64,000 bases of DNA, taken from the NCBI RefSeq assembly GCF_963576675.1, contig NC_088911.1, positions 75,483,256-75,547,255 on the forward strand, written 5' to 3'. The notes below the pieces were generated by a model. The model was not told where the DNA came from. It ran no database searches and was given only the letters and a program-made list of their open reading frames with translations. The stretch comes from Euphorbia lathyris (Eukaryota; Streptophyta; Magnoliopsida; Malpighiales; Euphorbiaceae). The position numbers and the translations under genes are program-made. Shown here in pieces: positions 1 through 11,832 of this stretch (position 1 is its first letter; every line of letters starts with the position of its first letter).

Positions 1-257
1 GTTTTTGCTTTGTGCTTTTCGGCCATCTGAACTTGCATGTAGCCCATGAAACCGTCCACATTCGTGTGTAAGACGCTTGACGCTGCACTGTCGATCAATA
101 CGTTGATATGAGGCAATGCGAACTCATCCTTGGGGCATGCCTTGTTAAGATCTCTGTAATCAACGCACATCCTCACTTTGCCGTCCTTTTTTGCGATTGG
201 CACCACATTTGCGACCCAAGGGGGATAGTCGATCACTTCGATGAATCCTGCTTCTAA
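1..257 (-). pseudogene. Reverse transcriptase N-terminal part (element 1)
   Basis: On the minus strand this continues the polyprotein past a stop and encodes the start of RT: the VDYRDLNKACPKDEFALPHI segment and the VDGF..YMQVQMAEKHKAK segment, with the first catalytic Asp in VDGF. It matches the RT start of element 3 (29941 onward). A TAG at 258-260 separates it from the upstream protease frame; the homologous codon in elements 2 and 3 is CAG. The rest of RT, RNase H and integrase lie outside the window to the left. RT in this family copies element RNA into cDNA in cytoplasmic virus-like particles. Confidence 0.85.
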
Positions 258-3200
258 CTACTTCTTCACCTCCTCTCTGATCTTATCTGCCCATTCTGGT
301 CTCATACGTCGGAGCTTCTGCTTTACGGGCTTTGCTTCGGGGTAAGTTGGAATGCGGTGAGTTACGATAGATTGATCAATTCCCGGCATGTCTTCGTATG
401 TCCATGCGAATACAATTTCGTATTTTTTAATTATTCTCTCGAATTCTTTTCTCTCTTCAATAGTTAATTCTTGAGCAATTTGTATAAGTTTAGGATTTTC
501 ATCCGTACCAAGATTGAAAGTTGACATTTCTATTGCATTGATTTCAAATGTAGGCATGTTATATGAATGAGAATGCATGGAATGATCATGATCAACATCA
601 AGTAAGTAAGCAAAATCAGAATTCATTTCATTGATAGCATGGGTGATTACATCATCTGATTCAAACAAAGCAGTAATACAATTTTCATCATCAGGGTCTT
701 CGGATTTCTCATGAATTTTGGAGGTACTAGGCTCATCTCTCGCTCCTGCAGTTGCTTCAATGGTGATGACTTGCTCCTCGGCATTCAAATCCAGCATCAT
801 AATCTCCTCGACAAAGCATCTCGCCTTTCCTTTGCCCCAGTCGGCAACATCATTGAAGATTTCGAACCCCGGCAGAATCTTCCCTTCTGTGCTAGTCCAT
901 GCCTCGGGGGTCCCTGAATACGCCTTTCCATGCCCCTCGTTCACGAAGTACTTCCTTAGGCCCACTTTTCCTTCACCACTCACATTGGACGGACCTCCCT
1001 GCTCATATCCCAAACCCCTCCGGGTTTTCTGACTCTTAAAGTCCAGAAATTCTGGCAACCCCTGATGGTGTGCTCCTAAACCCATTCCTGGGATGAAACC
1101 TCCCTTCATCATCTTCACCACATCGGTGGTCATGCTTGATTCGTAAATCCCGGAGACTTGGAATCCGGAGAAAAGTTGAGGCTCAATTCCCAATGCTGCC
1201 ACCGAGCTCAATTTCTCAGCTCTAATTGTCACTATCTCCTCCCCGAAGGGGAATTTAATCATTTGGTGGAGCATGGAGGGCACACCTCCCAACTTATGGA
1301 ACCAAGGGCGTCCCAACAGTACAGCAAAGGTTACCGGTATATCCAGCACGGTGAACTCAGTTTCTTCTTTATGTGGCCCTACTTTCAACTTGGCCTTGAA
1401 GACTCCCTCAATGTGTCTACGGCTGTCATCATACGCTCTAATCACAGTTTCAGAGGCTGTCAGGTCTCCTCTCTCCACTCCCAACTTCGACAAGAGTTTC
1501 AACGGGCAAACATTAATGGCCGATCCATCATCGACCATCACACAGCTAGTCTTCTTTCCGTTGATTTCCGCTCGGATGTACAAAGGCTTATTGTGAGCCT
1601 TCCCCTCTTCTGGGAGATCCTCGTCAGTAAATGTGATTTCAGCCTTCTTTCGGGCCATAATTGCTCCCACTAGCGCTGCCGGCTCAGTATCGGTGGAAAT
1701 AACCAGATTCTGCAACTCTTTCATCAGGTTCTCACGATGGTACTTAGAATGGCATAAGACTTCCCAGACTGTGGACTTAGCTTGCGTCTTCTTCAACTGC
1801 TCCAGAACTTGGTCATCGGGCTTAGGAGCCGACCCTTCTCCAATCTCAGTTTCTATCATAGGTGCCTTTCCCTCGGCCACACGACCTGATCTCGTCATTA
1901 CCGCGATTTTCGGTTCATCATCCGATTCGTCCCAAATGTTAATAGGAATCCTCTGATTGGCATCTTCCTCGTCCGAAGAACTCTCCCAAATGTCCACGAC
2001 CATTAAATCCATGACGTGAGGAACATTCAGATTCAAGTAAAAGGGATCCGCCGATCCATACAAAGCCCAACCTATCAACTCATCATAGTCACGGAGGGAC
2101 ACTCTGCTCATTCTTCTTGCAGCCAACGGAATAGCACCTCGTTGTATGCACATAAGCTGCACCTTATTGCTCATTGTTTCGTTACACTGTTCATACCGGT
2201 GCCTCCACCTCCTATTATAATCCACGAATGGTTCCTCGGGGAATTGCCTGATCCTATCCAGATCTTCTAGGGATCCCGTCCATGGAACATACATCTCATA
2301 TCTCGCCACAAAAGCATTCCTAAGAGGTATCCAATGACCCATTTCTTCTTCTGATAGGCCCTGGTGCCATAACAAGGCTTCTCCCATTAAAGTTTCTGGG
2401 AAATGTTCATGTAATTCACATTGCGGGAATCCGGCGTCGTACATATGGTTGCGGAATAACCTCGCATGCTCAACATGATCCTGGTATCCACCATACCTAG
2501 GCATTGCCAACACTGCCTCGGGCGTTTTATAAGAGGGGGAGTTCGGGGTTTGATCCGCCAACATCCATACCGTATACTCTTTAATAAACCTCTTCGTCAT
2601 TGCCGCCCAATCGGTCTTAACATACATCGAAAGTGACATATACCACATCAATGGTTCACCCATCAACGAATTACAAAACAAGCTAGTGATCTCTTCTTCT
2701 TTAAAACCCAAGGGCGACATGGCCGATAAGTAGAAGTGAAGGTGTTCCATCGGATCTTTGTTGCCATTATACTTACTGACCCTCGGCAACGGACGCCTGA
2801 TAGGTCCAATCTGCATTGCGAAGCGCTCCGCGGCCCTGTCCTCAGCCCTTTGATACTTTTCTAGAAATAGATCTGACAATTGATCCCAATCATACTTGCA
2901 AGAGTCGGGTAATGAGTGAAAACACCCCAAAGGCTCGCCTATCAGAGAATGGTGGAACCACTGAGCAATCTCATCCACTCCGAAGGATTCAACAAACATA
3001 TCGCGCATATATTCACGCAAGTGCACCTCGGGATTTCCCCCTCCACTAAACAGGCCCAAATTAGGCACAATAGTTCGAGACGACCCTTCTCCGGTCTCTT
3101 CGGCACTATCTTCATCATACGGTGCTCCACCATCCAATCCCTCTTCCATTGGTTCATCCTCTTGTTCCTCGCCAAGGAAGGACACATATAGACCATTTCC

Positions 3201-3314
3201 TACATTGTTCCTTTCATCGGAATCCAGCAACTCCTCTACGTTCTCTTCGAAGGATTCCATCACTACACGTTCTGTCAGACCAATTCCGATCATGCTTACC
3301 CTATGATTAGGCAA
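258..3314 (-). pseudogene. Gag C-part (three gag-core modules), aspartic protease and G-patch-like segment (element 1)
   Basis: This is the longest open frame of the family in the window, 1018 codons. Reading from 3314 down: acidic linker (residues 1-85), then three successive gag-core-like modules near residues 91-154, 183-247 and 275-340, each with a [DN]P.(V/E)H start, a SLxGEPL/TLMGEAL helix and a W..L...F...Y end. Next comes an acidic linker (440-510) and a retroviral-type aspartic protease (578-670; active-site DDGSA at about 596, LLGRPW at 666). A glycine-rich segment resembling a G-patch follows (738-752), and then the pre-RT linker. The protease matures Gag-Pol. The methionine at 3314 is not the true start: the frame is a piece of a longer gag-pol cut by an upstream stop. 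A TAG at 258-260 ends it. It is much more intact than the same region in elements 2 and 3. Confidence 0.85.
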
Positions 3315-3662
3315 TGGATTACGCCTAGTGGAAGGGTTCGCTGACGAAGGATCAGCTATCTTTTTCTCCTCGATTAAATCCTGGATTTCGTGTTTCAGCC
3401 TCTCACAATTCTCAATTGTATGCCCATAACTGCTGTGGAACTCACAATACCCTCTAGCCTGTATCTGCGGAGTAGGTTAAGCTTTGTTATACGGGGTAAG
3501 GGCCTTCAACAATCCCTTTTTCTGCAGACGCTCAAAAACTTTTGCGTAAGTCTGATCAAACTTGGCGAACTACCTCTTTTCAATAGCATTAAGATCAAGC
3601 ACTTTCACTGCTGCGGATTCCGTACTTGCACTAGGCCCTCCGGCACTATATCTCGACTTCGT
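3315..3662 (-). pseudogene. Gag zinc-knuckle region with multiple stops (element 1)
   Basis: Minus-strand continuation between the gag N-terminal frame and the long downstream frame. By comparison with element 3 (26480-26830) it encodes the linker and the CX2HX4HX4C zinc-knuckle-like motif (CEFHS.YGHTIENC). At least three in-frame stops are visible: TGA at 3663-3665 (TGG in the other copies), TAG at 3570-3572 (CAG elsewhere) and TAA near 3477-3479. The motif would bind element RNA in Gag. The first two stops are C-to-T type changes on one strand or the other, as expected from cytosine deamination in methylated DNA. Confidence 0.8.
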
Positions 3663-4666
3663 TCACTTGGTATAAGCTTTCTTCGGCTCTCCATCCCCTT
3701 CAACTGTCAAGGCACAACTATACATCTGATTGAAATCCGTAAATGGCATATACCGCAACTCATTTTTGATATACGGCAACGTGTTGCCGACCACCATTCG
3801 AATCTGATCCTGCTTGAGCGGCTTTTGTTTCATCACTGCGGCCTTAGCCCTCCATCTTTTCACAAAATCGGAAAAGGATTCCCCAGCCTGTTGCTTAGTG
3901 CTCTCTAACTCTTTCAAAGTGACCTCCAGCATGGTGTTAAAGCTATACTGAGCGATGAATGACTTCGCTAATTCCTTCCAATCCTTCTTTGTCACCATAG
4001 GCAATGCATGGAACCATGTGAGGGCAGCCCCCTCTAGGTAAGTGTTAAACAGCCCCAGGACTTGATCCTCAGTCAGGATCGTGTGCTTCATCATAGAAAC
4101 ATACTGATTCATGTGAGCGGTGGGATCTCCAGTTCCATCGAACTTTTTCATGTCAGGGAGCCGAAATTTCAAAGGCAAAGCTGTTGCCGATAAACACTTC
4201 TTCAAGTTATAAAAGTCCTGACTTCCGGAACTTCCTCCGTGCAAGTCCTGCACCTCCTGCGTGATGTGTTGCTTCCATTCCTCTTCCTTAGCTTTCTCTT
4301 TCTCTAACTGTTTTCGGATATAATCCTGATAATCCTCCTCATTCCCAAAGCGAGGGCCATCGTTCACCTCATTCTCAGCGTGTTTACTGCCATTTTTATC
4401 ATCTCTCATGGCCAGCTTAGCTAACTGGGCCGCTATCACCGCTAACTGCTCATTAATGTTGTTCACAGAGTTTTCCAATCCGGCCACTTTTTCGTCGGTC
4501 GCAGACATACTGGCTGAAGACTGAGTATACTCGACGAAGATGATTCCGAAGCCACAACTGCCGATTCAGAACTGTCAATTTGTAACTGGTCAAACTGCCT
4601 AACTAGCCGACTGCTCTCTCGGTACCACAATCGCTTAATGATGACGTCTGCGCGAACGGTATCCAT
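3663..4666 (-). pseudogene. Gag N-terminal part (element 1), frameshifted
   Basis: The start codon at 4666-4664 opens a protein beginning MDTVRADVIIKRLW, matching the gag starts at 16509 and 25490. A 1-base deletion in the Ser-rich stretch near 4533-4536 moves the frame, after which the homologous reading continues at 4508-3663. Features: predicted coiled coil (an SVNNINEQL..AQLAKLA heptad pattern), a Lys/Glu-rich helix, then the first gag-core module (FDGTGDPTAHMNQY ... LEGAALTWFHAL ... W..LA.SFIAQY). Gag assembles the cytoplasmic particle. A TGA at 3663-3665 closes this piece. Confidence 0.85.
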
Positions 4667-6591
4667 TAGTATGTATGCATGATTTTATATGCATGATTCG
4701 TGGTGTGTGCGTTTATTTATTTACGGATATATAAGATAAGAAGAACAAACGTTAGTCTAATTACACGTATCACAACATCTCTCTTCCACCCTTATTCCTC
4801 CACACACTCGTTGGTCCAGGTCTCTTTCCTAGGATTTTGGTTTTTGGCTCACATTGCGGTCCAGGGGACGCGTGATGCCGTCAATTATTGCGGAAAAGTA
4901 AATCACCCATCAGACAATACAATTCGTTTTTGACGTATCCACGTTCAGTGACTAAGAAATCAACCAAGTTGGATTGTCCTTTTAGAATAACTCGTCTTTT
5001 GTCCTTTCGCGAGACGCATTAATTCGGGTTTTGACTCCCTTTGAGCGCATCTCGGTTTTTAAACGTGGTACGAGTTATTCTTCTAGTCCAATTGTTCGTT
5101 ATCGTCCATGACTCATTCCCTTTTATTCACGTGGATTCGTGTCTCGATTTTTGGATTACAACGGGATCTTTTGGATCTATCGAGAGACGTAACCACGCGT
5201 TTATTTAGTGATGAAATCACTTTTGGATTTTATTTTAGGGAACGGACTCATCGCGTAACGCATTTGTTCTTAGCGTCGAGGATCTGTTTGCTCCTTTTTG
5301 CTACGTGAAAGACGGCGAGTCTTATTTTGAGCGCACGGTAACCTTTCGGCTAGCAACAGTTCATTGTCCCTCCCAATCCTACGGGATATATCATCTTAGT
5401 GTGGTTATAGAAAATCAACCTTTCGTTAAATCGTGTGTTTGTTCGAAGTGAGGATATCACCATTTTCTTTCCTTTAGGCGCGAATTTAAGCAAACACGTA
5501 TATCAGGCCATATTTCTTGCAGTTTTGGTAACAGTCGAAATGATCGAGTCGTTAGTCAAAAACCGCAGTCTCGTCCATATGGCGCAATTATATGGTTTGG
5601 CTTAATTCGGCTTCGAGATTTTAAACGGGGTATACTCTCGTTCGAGGCACGTATTCAACGACATTGGTTTATTTTCTTTAACTACCCTCGGGATTGATAT
5701 ATATCGTAGTCTCGGAATGATTTTGGTCGTTTAGTTCATTTTTCTTTTCTTTTATTTTCTTAGTCATCTTTACGGACACATCCATTTCTCTTAAGAACAA
5801 CTCGAGGCATAACGTAAAAGCTCGTCTTTTATTCGGAAGGGACGGGCTACTTGTGCGAAACTTTTTTCGTTACAACAGGGTTGTTCGAAACAGAAATGTT
5901 CTTCGTTTTCGTTTCGTCATGATCTCGTTTTATCCCAACTTATTTAAAGAATGTGAATAACGGCTACTGTTAATATAATCTTTTGTATCGAGATGTAACT
6001 ATCCTTAATACCGAATCGATTCATACTAATACGTGCTTACGTCATAACGTATTTTCTGAACATGTGCCTTCGTCGGGACACCGAAAAGGGACAAGGCGGG
6101 TCGCACATGTTCATTCATATGAGATGACTAAGTCGTCTTTAGTTCAAATCGTTTCGATGTTTTAGGGTAATTAGTATGTCGATTCACGAGTATATATTAA
6201 CGCATCGTCTCATTTTCTTTACATACTTTAGGATTAGACACGTATCATGGCGGTTTGAAAACACGAACCGATTCATTTATCACATCAAAAATAGTAACGG
6301 GTAATCCTATGGAAACTTCTAAGGCTACTATATGCTGACACGGCTGACCGCGGGACCTCACAGGACCGCACAAATTTGCCCCTAACGAATGGATGGGGAC
6401 CCTTTGGCGCCTTACTGTAAGGGGGAACTTACACTAGCCTCTTTCGAGCGACGAATGGACTCTCGCTAGAGGTTTCGCGGAAATTACCCAAAAGGTTTGC
6501 AATAATGCACATGAATGCATACGAAAAGAAGTAAAACGATCCGTCCCCGTTAAGGGCTTAATACACGCCTTCCGGAATCAAATTTCTCGCT
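4667..6591 (-). other. 5' leader between PBS and gag (element 1)
   Basis: About 1.9 kb without coding signal, collinear with the leaders at 14593-16508, 23579-25489 and 50857-51654 by eye. It is rich in CpG-containing short words and has no open frame of note. Just upstream of the gag ATG is a repeated ATGCAT-rich stretch (catgcatataaaatcatgca in the other copies). A packaging or splicing function cannot be read from the sequence. Confidence 0.6.
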
Positions 6592-6609
6592 TCCCCAGCA
6601 GAGTCGCCA
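6592..6609 (-). promoter_or_regulatory. Primer binding site (element 1)
   Basis: Minus strand TGGCGACTCTGCTGGGGA, two bases (AG) inside the LTR end. This is the PBS form reported for Tat/Ogre elements, described as complementary to the 3' end of a tRNA-Arg. It sets the LTR boundary at 6612. Confidence 0.8.
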
Positions 6610-7171
6610 CTTGTTAGACGAGGTTCCGCGGCCTAATCTCCCGGGCGGACCGGGGGGTGGACAACCTCATGGCGACGTAAGCGGTGATTGGCGCCGAAAG
6701 CAACCAATCATGGAATCAAGCTGCTCGGCAGGACCGGAGCTCGGAGATATGGAAGAGTCGCCACCCATGAATGGAAAAATGAACACCGATCCCTTGCGGG
6801 AGACCGGTGTGGGTTCGGGAAACTTAGGTACGAGCCGAGAAGGCTAGCTCCTTTCCGGAGAAAGGCTACTAGGCACCCCGACATCGTCCGGTTATGAACC
6901 ACCGGCCTCCTACTCAGCATGTTAGGCGATAACGGACTAATCGTATACTTCTTTAACTTTAAAATTCATTTGAAACCTTTTCTTTCTCTTTTTAGAAACC
7001 GTTTTGAGCATATATTATTAGAAAGCCACATTAGTAAAGAATCACCCATTTATATGATACATACACAGAGAAGGGGGAAGAAAGAAGTGGTTTACGACTT
7101 TATTTAAATGTCATGCTGTGTGTTTACTCTATGCTAACTCATTTCCCCAAAACGAGTTCCTTTACATGGTT

Positions 7172-7432
7172 CGCACCTTAATCGCCGTTGGAACGATTTA
7201 GGAGCGTTTTAAAACCCCGGTTGATGAAGTTCACCCGAATCGCCGTTGGAACGACTCGAGTGTTTGAAAACGTTAGGATAAAAACCTTTTAATAGGAAAA
7301 CATGATTAATCATACAAGTCAATTTTATTTTGTACAAACCCTTTTAGAAAATGATTCAAAAACTCTATTATTCACAAAGAAAACGATTTTAATTACAATG
7401 TTCGCTTAATCCGCCTTTGGAACGGATTAAGG
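7172..7432 (-). other. Three stem-loops with constant loop TTCCAA(C/A)G in LTR1
   Basis: On the minus strand three hairpins occur near 7432-7405, 7250-7222 and 7200-7172. The first has arms CTTAATCCG/CGGATTAAG, the second CACTCGAGTCG/CGATTCGGGTG with two G.T wobbles, the third CCTAAATCG/CGATTAAGG with one mismatch. Loops are TTCCAAAGG or TTCCAACGG. The same trio exists in LTR2, LTR3 and LTR4. They lie downstream of the TATA box and would be in the element RNA leader. The role is unknown; packaging or dimerisation is a guess. Confidence 0.7.
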
Positions 7433-8940
7433 TTTTAAAACGTGATGTTTTGGAACCAATTTAGAAATATTAACAAAAATAACTCCATTTATTTACATTA
7501 GGAACCTCTAAAAATTCATTAGTGTAAATGATTAAATTGAAAACTCTCTTTTTGTGATTTATTTTCCCCTCTTACTTAATGGACTCTTTACCTATTATGA
7601 TTATAATAATAAACCCATCTAAACCAAGATTCACACTCAAATAAAGCCCATTTGAAACCCGGGCCCATGGATGGGCCAAAGGAATAAAGAAAACAATTTA
7701 AGCATATATATATACATTTAAATCAAAAAGAGAATATGAGAATGAAAGTTAATAAAAGAAGGAACTATATAATACATGTATGAAAATACTAGATATACTA
7801 CATTTATACTTTAAAAATGTGAAAATAGTAAATAAATCTCACAAATAAGAAAATAATCCTTTATCCAAAATAGTTTCATATAATAATCAATAACATAACC
7901 CATATACCCCAAAACTACATATATACATAACTAATATAGTTTTAAATATAAAAAATAACATATACCAATATCTACTAATTATTTTTCAAAATGCCCAAGT
8001 AAATAACCTTTAAAATAGGATCTAATATAACTCAAATGAATAAAAAAGAACATATATATACATATACTTATGTTTAAAAATTAAATAAAGAATGATATAC
8101 AAACATCCTAAATAATTATATACACTAAATATCTAAAATAGTTTGAAAAACATACATTACATAACCATACATATATATATTAAGGATTAAAAGCTTAAAA
8201 GTTAAGAAAAAGGGACTGAAATGGCATTTTTTACGTTTTGGCAGATTTACCGACGGAAAATCCGTCGGTAAACAGCAATTAGTGACAGAAATGGCAAATT
8301 ACAGCAGCACTCCAATTATTTCCAGATTTATTCAAAAGCTTTAAAATAAATCTAATTCAACCGCCTTGGATTTCCGAACTACAAAAAATGGATCATAGTC
8401 AATAACGGAAGTTCCTAAAACGATGTTTTTTATTTTAAAACATTATTTGGAAATTTCTTTTAGATCCAAAAAAGCTTATAATCTCAACGTTTTTCGATAC
8501 CCGAACTACCTTTTTATCGGATCATGGTTCGTATTGGGATATCAAAACGAGGTTTTTTATTTTAAAACAAAACCGAATTTTATTCAACACGAAACGAAAA
8601 TTAAATAAATACGCTAATTAAATAAAACGTGACAAGATAAATGAATCACTAAATAAATAAAAACTATAGCATAAAAATAAATAGAATGAGAAGATAAATA
8701 AAATAAAATAAAAGAGTCTAGTCCTCGGATAATACCTTAAATTCGGTATCTGACAGTCGAAGCCGATTGATTCCACGAGTCGCCTTCTTCCGTTTTTTAT
8801 ATTTTTTAGTAAAAATTTAACTTTAGGAAATTCGGAATTTTTGAGAAAAAAAAATATTTTCCTCAAAAAAAATTCACTTTCTCTCTCTAAAAATGTTTAG
8901 AGTGAGAAAGGCTCCAAAATTCCTCCTCCTCTTCTTCATT

Positions 8941-8976
8941 GGGATCCGTGCCCCTTTTTATAGGGAAACGGGTCCC
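8941..8976 (-). promoter_or_regulatory. LTR1 TATA box inside an inverted repeat
   Basis: Minus-strand TATAAAAA at 8962-8955. It is flanked by arms that pair 11 of 14 (8941-8954 against 8963-8976; GGGATCCGTGCCCC against the complement of GGGAAACGGGTCCC). The same layout is seen at the TATA boxes of LTR2, LTR3 and LTR4. Confidence 0.7.
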
Positions 8977-9004
8977 GGATCAATGGGCGACACCCGAGTA
9001 AAAT

Positions 9005-9165
9005 CGGGCGTCGCCCAAAGCCGTTGGGCGGCCGCCCAACACCATGTTGGGCGGCCGCCCAACGATTGTTGGGCGGTCGCCCAACAGCGTTGGGCGAGCG
9101 CACCCAACTGCCGTTGGGCGTCCGCCCGACGCGGTTGGGCGCTCGCACCCGCCTACCGCTGGGCT
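9005..9165 (-). repeat. Palindrome array in LTR1 U3
   Basis: At least six tandem units of the form GTTGGGCG-NN-CGCCCAAC or near variants (two with GGCC centres, one GGTC), each able to fold on itself, spaced by 6-9 bases. It lies immediately upstream of the TATA box. The units decay into GC-rich sequence toward 9530. Confidence 0.8.
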
Positions 9166-9739
9166 TCCGCCTGACGCGGTCGGGCATTCGCTCAACGGTC
9201 GCCGGGGCGCGTCTTACGTCGTCGGGCGTGCACACCCCGCGGCTGTCGAGCTCACGCTCCGCATCGTCGGGCGTTCATACGTCCTGACCGCCGAACGCGT
9301 GTTCTGCGCTGCCGGGCGCACACGCCTCGCGGCTGACGAGCGCGCGTCCCGTGCCGCCAAGCTCGTGTATTGCTCGGACACCGAGCGCGAACCATTCGTG
9401 GTTGGATGCGTGCGTCCGACAGACATCGAGCGCGCGCTTCGCGTCGTCGAGCGGGCGTCCGACTGTCGTCGAACGCGCGCCAGCCGCCGCTAAGCACTCG
9501 TACCGTGCCGTTAAGCATTCACGAGCTATCCGATCGACAACAGCGACCGACCGTAACTTATTTATTTTATTTATTTATTATTATTATTTTTTCTTTTTGA
9601 AACTTTCAGAATCAATCGCTTCCACCGTCTTGTTTCCAGGTTTTCGTCACAGGTCCTCCGACTCGGTGTCTACAGTTGCTGAAGTAAAAATCAGATCACT
9701 GCTCCTTTACTTTTTCCAAGGTGGCTATCTCTTCTTCTT

Positions 9740-11090
9740 TTTTTCTATTCGGTCAGCCCCCCTGCTATGACATTGATTACTCCTTTAAGGGTGTGGCCTT
9801 TAGGCTTCTGTTTTTCTTTCTTTGATTCTTCACTATATATTTTGAGGAATCGGTCAAGCTTGCCACTTTCAACCATCTTTACCAATTCTATGATTAACTG
9901 CCTACAATATTCGGTCTCATGGTCTTCACTCTTATAGAAGTGGCAATACTTTCCATTGCTTCAGCCTTTTTTAAGCTTGGGTGGGTATTCGATTCACATT
10001 TTGTTGTCCTTAATCCAAAAGAGATTCTCTTTTCTAGGTGCGTTAAAGGTGACACATGGTTTATCCTTTTGCTCTCCTAGCCTCGACTGATTTCTATCCT
10101 TTCGGTCCTTCTCCTTGAAGGATTTATCATTGTTTGATCCTAGCTCCCTTTTGAGTAGAGGGTTCGACTTGTGCTTGTCCTACTGAGTGTAACTTCTTGC
10201 CATTTTCATTAACTGCTAAATATCTACGGGTCTAGAAGTGATGATGCTTTATTGGAATTCCCGGCTTTGGATATTGCTTGTCATGGCATCGATGGCTCCG
10301 TTTATGCTGAAATCACCTGATAAACTGATATAGGATTTTGCCTTTGGCTTGGACACTCATATTAAGGTCTTGCATCATTTTCCCTTCTAAATGAAGGTTA
10401 TGAAGTGGTTTACAAAGGATTCTTCCATTTGATTGAAGCTGTAGATAGCTCTAGGAAGGGGGTGCTCATACTAGAAGGTTGCTGGATCTTTTATAGTTGT
10501 GGGAAAGAGTCGATAAAAAACTGCATCTGTGGCTGTTGTGGCTTCCATAATCCGTCTAATTTTTTTTGACATGATTTACTGGATCTCTGCTACCTCCATA
10601 TTAATTGAAGGTAGGAATACGAAACCCTCTAGGGATCAGTTGACATTGGATTTCCTTAGACAAAATGTGTGCATGTGTCCGTGCGTGTTGAAGGTCCAGT
10701 ATATGGGCGGGACCTCTTCAAAATCTCATTCCTAAGGATTTCGTACATCTTTTTTTTTGTGACAGACTTATCTTCATCCTCTTCTTTTGGTTTGTTTTTG
10801 TCACCATATCTTTTGTGAGTCGACCAAGGCCTATGAGGGGATCACCTACTACTTTTACTCTTTTCTTCAGAATAACGCATTGGCTTTTCTTTTGGGATTT
10901 CAGGTCCTTCCTTTCATCTGGAGGGAATCTTTGATCTGGAATATCTTCTCGTTGGTGATGGATTTCAGGTGTACCTCATGGGTGTTCGTGTTGATCAATG
11001 GCTGAATTCCCCTATATTGTTGAGATTGTTCTGCAAATTCTCTTCAGTATTTCTTAGTTTTTCCTTAAGCTCTATCATCTCCATCGCATG
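9740..11090 (-). pseudogene. Decayed gag of a second gypsy family
   Basis: Minus-strand translation, with stops and frame changes, matches the gag-pro protein at 36028-38643 over its zinc-knuckle end. A YCHFYKSEDHETEYC motif is followed by RQLI.ELVKMVESGKLDRF and later GVINVIAGG, which parallel YCKYHRKNGHDTDAC, GKLDRF and GTINVIAGG of that protein. The more 5' part (10000-11090) is too decayed for residue-level assignment but has the same orientation and expected length. No LTRs of that family flank it, so it is an orphan fragment between elements 1 and 2. Confidence 0.65.
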
Positions 11091-11410
11091 TGCAGCCCTT
11101 ATGCCATCTGTATGCCCTAAGGGCAGGCGAATGAACTTCCCGCTTGCCCTTAGGGTAGGCGTGTGGAACTCCCACCTGCCCCTAGGGCAGTTGGGAGAAA
11201 ATTAATGAAAAAAACAATTTTTTGCCAAAACGTTTATTTTGTAGTTCTTGAATCGATTTGTTACCCCGTGTCCATTTTCGGAGTTCTCGGGTCCATTTTT
11301 TAGAATTTCAGTTTCTTGCTCGGGAGAGAAAGGATTTTCGATTTTTGTTCAAAAATATACAAAGGGGGAAAATGTTCAAGAGGAGACAGTGATAAGTAAA
11401 AAAGGGCGGT
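11091..11410. other. Spacer between gag remnant and LTR2
   Basis: No gene. It holds three short imperfect palindromes built on TGCCC.TAGGGCAG (11110-11186) and then AT-rich sequence up to the LTR2 start. The five bases before LTR2 (GCGGT) do not match those after the array end at 52029, so no target duplication brackets the array. Confidence 0.5.
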
Positions 11411-11832
11411 TGTAGACACCGGGGTCGGAGGACCGATGAAGAAAAATTATAAAAAGGGATCCGAATCAGTCGATTAAAATAAATGATGAGTCAATAAAAA
11501 TAATAAATAAAAAACGTTGTTCAAAGGAACCGTGGAGACCGGTTTGATCAAATTCGGAAATCAAATCGAGATGACGGGCGAATCGGTTCCGCGAATGAAA
11601 TCTTAAATCATTTCGCCAAATTCGGAGTATTTCATTGTTAATAAAATTTCGGATCAATAAGGGTTTTGTTTTAAAACTCGAAAAATAAAAAGAGAGTTTT
11701 GTAAAAAGACCAATTTTATAAAAGCTAATTTTATAAAATCGGTTTTGGTAAAAATACTTTTGATAAAAATCATTTTTTAGTTTTGGATAATTTTAGGCGT
11801 ATTTTATTTTTATTTTCTATATATGTAAACGT

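Larger units (their letters stand above)
1..9674 (-). mobile_element. Element 1: Tat-like Ty3/gypsy retrotransposon, left-truncated by window edge
   Basis: Read on the minus strand the order is LTR (9674-6612), tRNA-primed PBS (6609-6592), leader, gag, protease and the first part of reverse transcriptase, running off the window at base 1. The internal sequence is collinear with elements 2 and 3 further right. The coding part is broken by a 1-base deletion in gag and by several in-frame stops, so this copy is inactive. It lies head-to-head with element 2, LTR facing LTR across a 1.7-kb spacer. Assignment to the Tat lineage is inferred from the PBS type, long LTRs and the extra RNase H seen in element 3. 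Confidence 0.9.
6612..9674 (-). repeat. LTR1 of element 1 (3.06 kb)
   Basis: Read on the minus strand it starts TGTAGACACCGAGTCGGAGG (9674 down) and ends ...TAACA at 6612, next to the PBS. From its 5' end: a GC-rich decayed stretch (about 9530-9165), an array of 18-bp palindromes of the GTTGGGCG..CGCCCAAC type (9165-9005), the TATA box at 8962-8955 inside an inverted repeat, pyrimidine-rich sequence, a long AT-rich segment (about 8200-7440) and three stem-loops (7432-7172). It closes with a GC-rich 3' end (6905-6612). A perfect 11-bp-arm palindrome around CCGACGG/CCGTCGG lies at about 8248-8274. No gene is present; frames in the palindrome array are composition artefacts. Confidence 0.88.

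Noticed and set aside
711..3310. Plus-strand frames across element 1 gag-pro
   Set aside because: Shadows of the minus-strand polyprotein; no motifs.
9001..9530. Overlapping open frames rich in GRPT, VGR and PPN repeats on both strands
   Set aside because: They arise from the GC-rich palindrome array of LTR1; all frames are open because of composition, and the same occurs at 21040-21330 and 48060-48615.
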